From Actinomycetota bacterium (GTDB taxonomy: Bacteria > Actinomycetota > Geothermincolia > Geothermincolales > RBG-13-55-18), in NCBI GenBank assembly GCA_028275245.1, contig JAPWVA010000077.1:1-6416 (forward strand): 6,416 nucleotides of DNA, written 5' to 3'. Within the stretch, counting starts at the first letter, position 1; each line of letters starts with the position of its first letter. The position numbers were made by a program, and so were the translations under genes. The notes beneath the pieces are model-generated. The model was not told the DNA's origin. It was given only the letters and a program-made list of their open reading frames with translations, and did not search any database. Shown here in pieces: positions 5,132 to 6,416 of the stretch.

Positions 5132-5205
5132 GCCCGCTGCCCCCCGGGGCCGGAATCGTGCGGAAGGCAGCGGGCCCGGGTGGAGTTTTCTCCGCGTCAC
5201 CGCGG
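5132..5205. terminator. Hairpins between convergent genes, probable termination zone
   Basis: GCCCGCTGCC (5132-5141) and GGCAGCGGGC (5166-5175) form a perfect 10-bp stem around a 24-base loop. A TTTT at 5186-5189 lies 10 bases past the stem, itself flanked by GGAG/CTCC (5182-5193), and a further CCGCG/CGCGG hairpin with loop TCAC follows at 5192-5205. The EamA gene ends at 5090 and the DUF1786 gene at 5266, so a terminator for both is expected here. The lack of a T-run directly after the main stem makes this an atypical intrinsic terminator. Confidence 0.5.
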
Positions 5206-5265
5206 CCATCCCGGGACGGCATGGCTTGGTAGTGCCGGGGAAGTACGCCGCTGAAAGCCGACCCT

Positions 5266-6411
5266 TCAGGAGCCGGCTCCCTCCTCTTCCCAAAAGCGGC
5301 CTTTCTTGAGCAGCCTCAGGGTGGCCCGCACCAACCCCATGGGTCCGGTCATCATCATGTCCCCGGCGGGGGAGGGGAAGTGGAGGCGGCCGGGCGCCAG
5401 GCCCTCTCCCAGGCAGGAGAACCTCTCCCGGTGAGGCCCGGTGACCGCCACCAGGTCCAGGGAATCCCACCCGGGAGGTTCATCCAGGTAGAAAAGGCCA
5501 TGTCCATCCGCCATGAAGGGATCGTCGTCGGAGGCCAGCCCCTCGCAGAAGCACCGGAGGTAGGAGGCGAAGGCGCGGGGTTCCAGTCTCTTGGTGTGAT
5601 GTTCTAATACGGCGCAGACCCTGCCCCCCCGGAGCAGCACCGCCAAGGTGTGGCCGTTTCCGGCATTGACCAGTAGTAGGTCTCCCTCCGCCACCTGCGC
5701 CACCCGGGAGTCGCAAAGGCATCCGGCCACGGCGGCGGGGGCGGTGTCCATGATCACCGCTGGGGTGCCTCCGGGGAGCTGCTCGGCGAGCCTGGCCGCC
5801 GCCGAGACCATGCGGGGGAAGCGCTCCGTTACCAGGTGGGCGGGGAAGGCCAGGGACAGGGGGTCGGGGTCCTCTCGGAGTCTTTCCTTCATGTAGGCGA
5901 TCCGGGCCTTGCGGTTGCTCTCCCCAGGGGCGTGGGCGCCGTGGTCCTGGATGGCGACGGCCACGGCGGAGAGGGGCTCGGCGGGATGACCCCAATCCGA
6001 TAGCAGACGGAGGATGGGCCCTAGGTCGAGCTCGTCCAAAAGGACCGAGGCACCCCGGAAGCCGGGAGGGGGACCGGGGACCAATTCCACCCCCCACCGG
6101 CGGACCTCCTCCAGGTCATTGCGGAGGGTGAGGGCCGCCTTCTCTTCCGCCAGCACCCTCACCCCCCGCGCCAGCGCCTCCTTCACCGCCCGGGAGAGAG
6201 GTCCCCCTCCCACCGTCCATCCATGGAGGAAGAGGACGGTCGACTGGAGGGCCGCTTCCCGGACCTTCCGGGCCAGGATGACGGTGGGACTGGGGAGGAC
6301 CATGCGGGGGCTGTTCTCCGGCTCCAGCCCCTCCTCGTACACAAACAAGTCGGCCGTCCCCGCCCCTATGTCCAGGGCCAGTATCCTGGTGGGTTCATCG
6401 CCCGGCCCCAC
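5266..6411 (-). CDS. DUF1786 (COG4012-type) protein with ASKHA-like nucleotide-binding fold
   Basis: Conserved protein of unknown function; homologues have been labelled pyruvate formate-lyase activating enzyme without good support. Near the N-terminus is a phosphate-binding motif like those of actin/hsp70/sugar kinases, ILALDIGAGTADLF (10-23, with D14, G16, G18, T19, D21). A second glycine-rich motif, VNAGNGHTLA (248-257), would be phosphate loop 2. Other conserved-looking stretches are VAIQDHG (152-158), MDTAPAA (221-227), EHHTKRL (270-276), VAVTGPHR (321-328) and SPAGDMMMTGPMGLVRA (347-363); GDMM-TG-GL is the end I associate with this family. No signal peptide or membrane segment, so cytoplasmic. 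A GTG at 6411 gives 381 residues, but the frame is open to the window edge and no ribosome binding site is visible, so the true start could lie outside. The stop is TGA at 5268-5266. Confidence 0.85.
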   Translation of the reverse strand: MGPGDEPTRILALDIGAGTADLFVYEEGLEPENSPRMVLPSPTVILARKVREAALQSTVLFLHGWTVGGGPLSRAVKEALARGVRVLAEEKAALTLRNDLEEVRRWGVELVPGPPPGFRGASVLLDELDLGPILRLLSDWGHPAEPLSAVAVAIQDHGAHAPGESNRKARIAYMKERLREDPDPLSLAFPAHLVTERFPRMVSAAARLAEQLPGGTPAVIMDTAPAAVAGCLCDSRVAQVAEGDLLLVNAGNGHTLAVLLRGGRVCAVLEHHTKRLEPRAFASYLRCFCEGLASDDDPFMADGHGLFYLDEPPGWDSLDLVAVTGPHRERFSCLGEGLAPGRLHFPSPAGDMMMTGPMGLVRATLRLLKKGRFWEEEGAGS

Positions 6412-6416
6412 CGGCC

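Noticed and set aside
4469..5254. 261-residue plus-strand frame overlapping the EamA gene
   Set aside because: It is Gly/Pro/Arg-rich and out of frame within a gene that has a clear protein family and start.
5480..6097. 205-residue minus-strand frame inside the DUF1786 gene
   Set aside because: It is an alternative frame of the same strand with Pro/Arg-rich content and no motif; the DUF1786 frame has the conserved motifs.

Overview
This is a GC-rich bacterial segment. Three of the four main genes have clear starts, and each of those has a purine-rich Shine-Dalgarno sequence. Arginine AGG and isoleucine ATA codons are used freely. I infer a chromosomal piece from a high-GC, possibly thermophilic or uncultured lineage (Actinobacteria- or Firmicutes-like). 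The sequence does not settle the taxon.

Layout. (1) On the minus strand, from about 2398 down to 72, lies a large FtsX/MacB-type ABC transporter permease with two FtsX modules. It is split by a frameshift near 633-638: the N-terminal 588 residues are in one frame and the last 187 in another. No ATPase subunit is in the window; the operon would continue past position 1. (2) Positions 2399-2980 are a 582-base divergent intergenic region with no convincing gene. It contains a run of short inverted repeats, a small AT-rich island and a 20-bp-spaced direct repeat. (3) On the plus strand, 2981-3379 encodes a 132-residue membrane protein of unknown function. (4) Positions 3374-4130 are about 750 bases of non-coding DNA. 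Its first 450 bases hold degenerate direct repeats at a spacing of roughly 70 bp. Two of them resemble the repeated ends of IS21-like insertion sequences, and the first contributes the stop codon of the upstream gene. (5) On the plus strand, 4131-5090 encodes a ten-helix EamA (drug/metabolite superfamily) transporter. (6) Positions 5091-5265 are a convergent gap with a strong hairpin, probably a shared termination zone. (7) On the minus strand, from about 6411 down to 5266, lies a DUF1786 (COG4012-type) protein with an actin/hsp70/sugar-kinase-like nucleotide-binding fold, possibly continuing beyond the right edge.

The genes do not form one obvious pathway: two are unrelated membrane transporters, one is an orphan membrane protein and one is a conserved protein of unknown function. 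I see no defence system, CRISPR array, tRNA, rRNA or intact mobile element. The points most worth checking are the broken permease, the periodic repeat array and the structured intergenic region.
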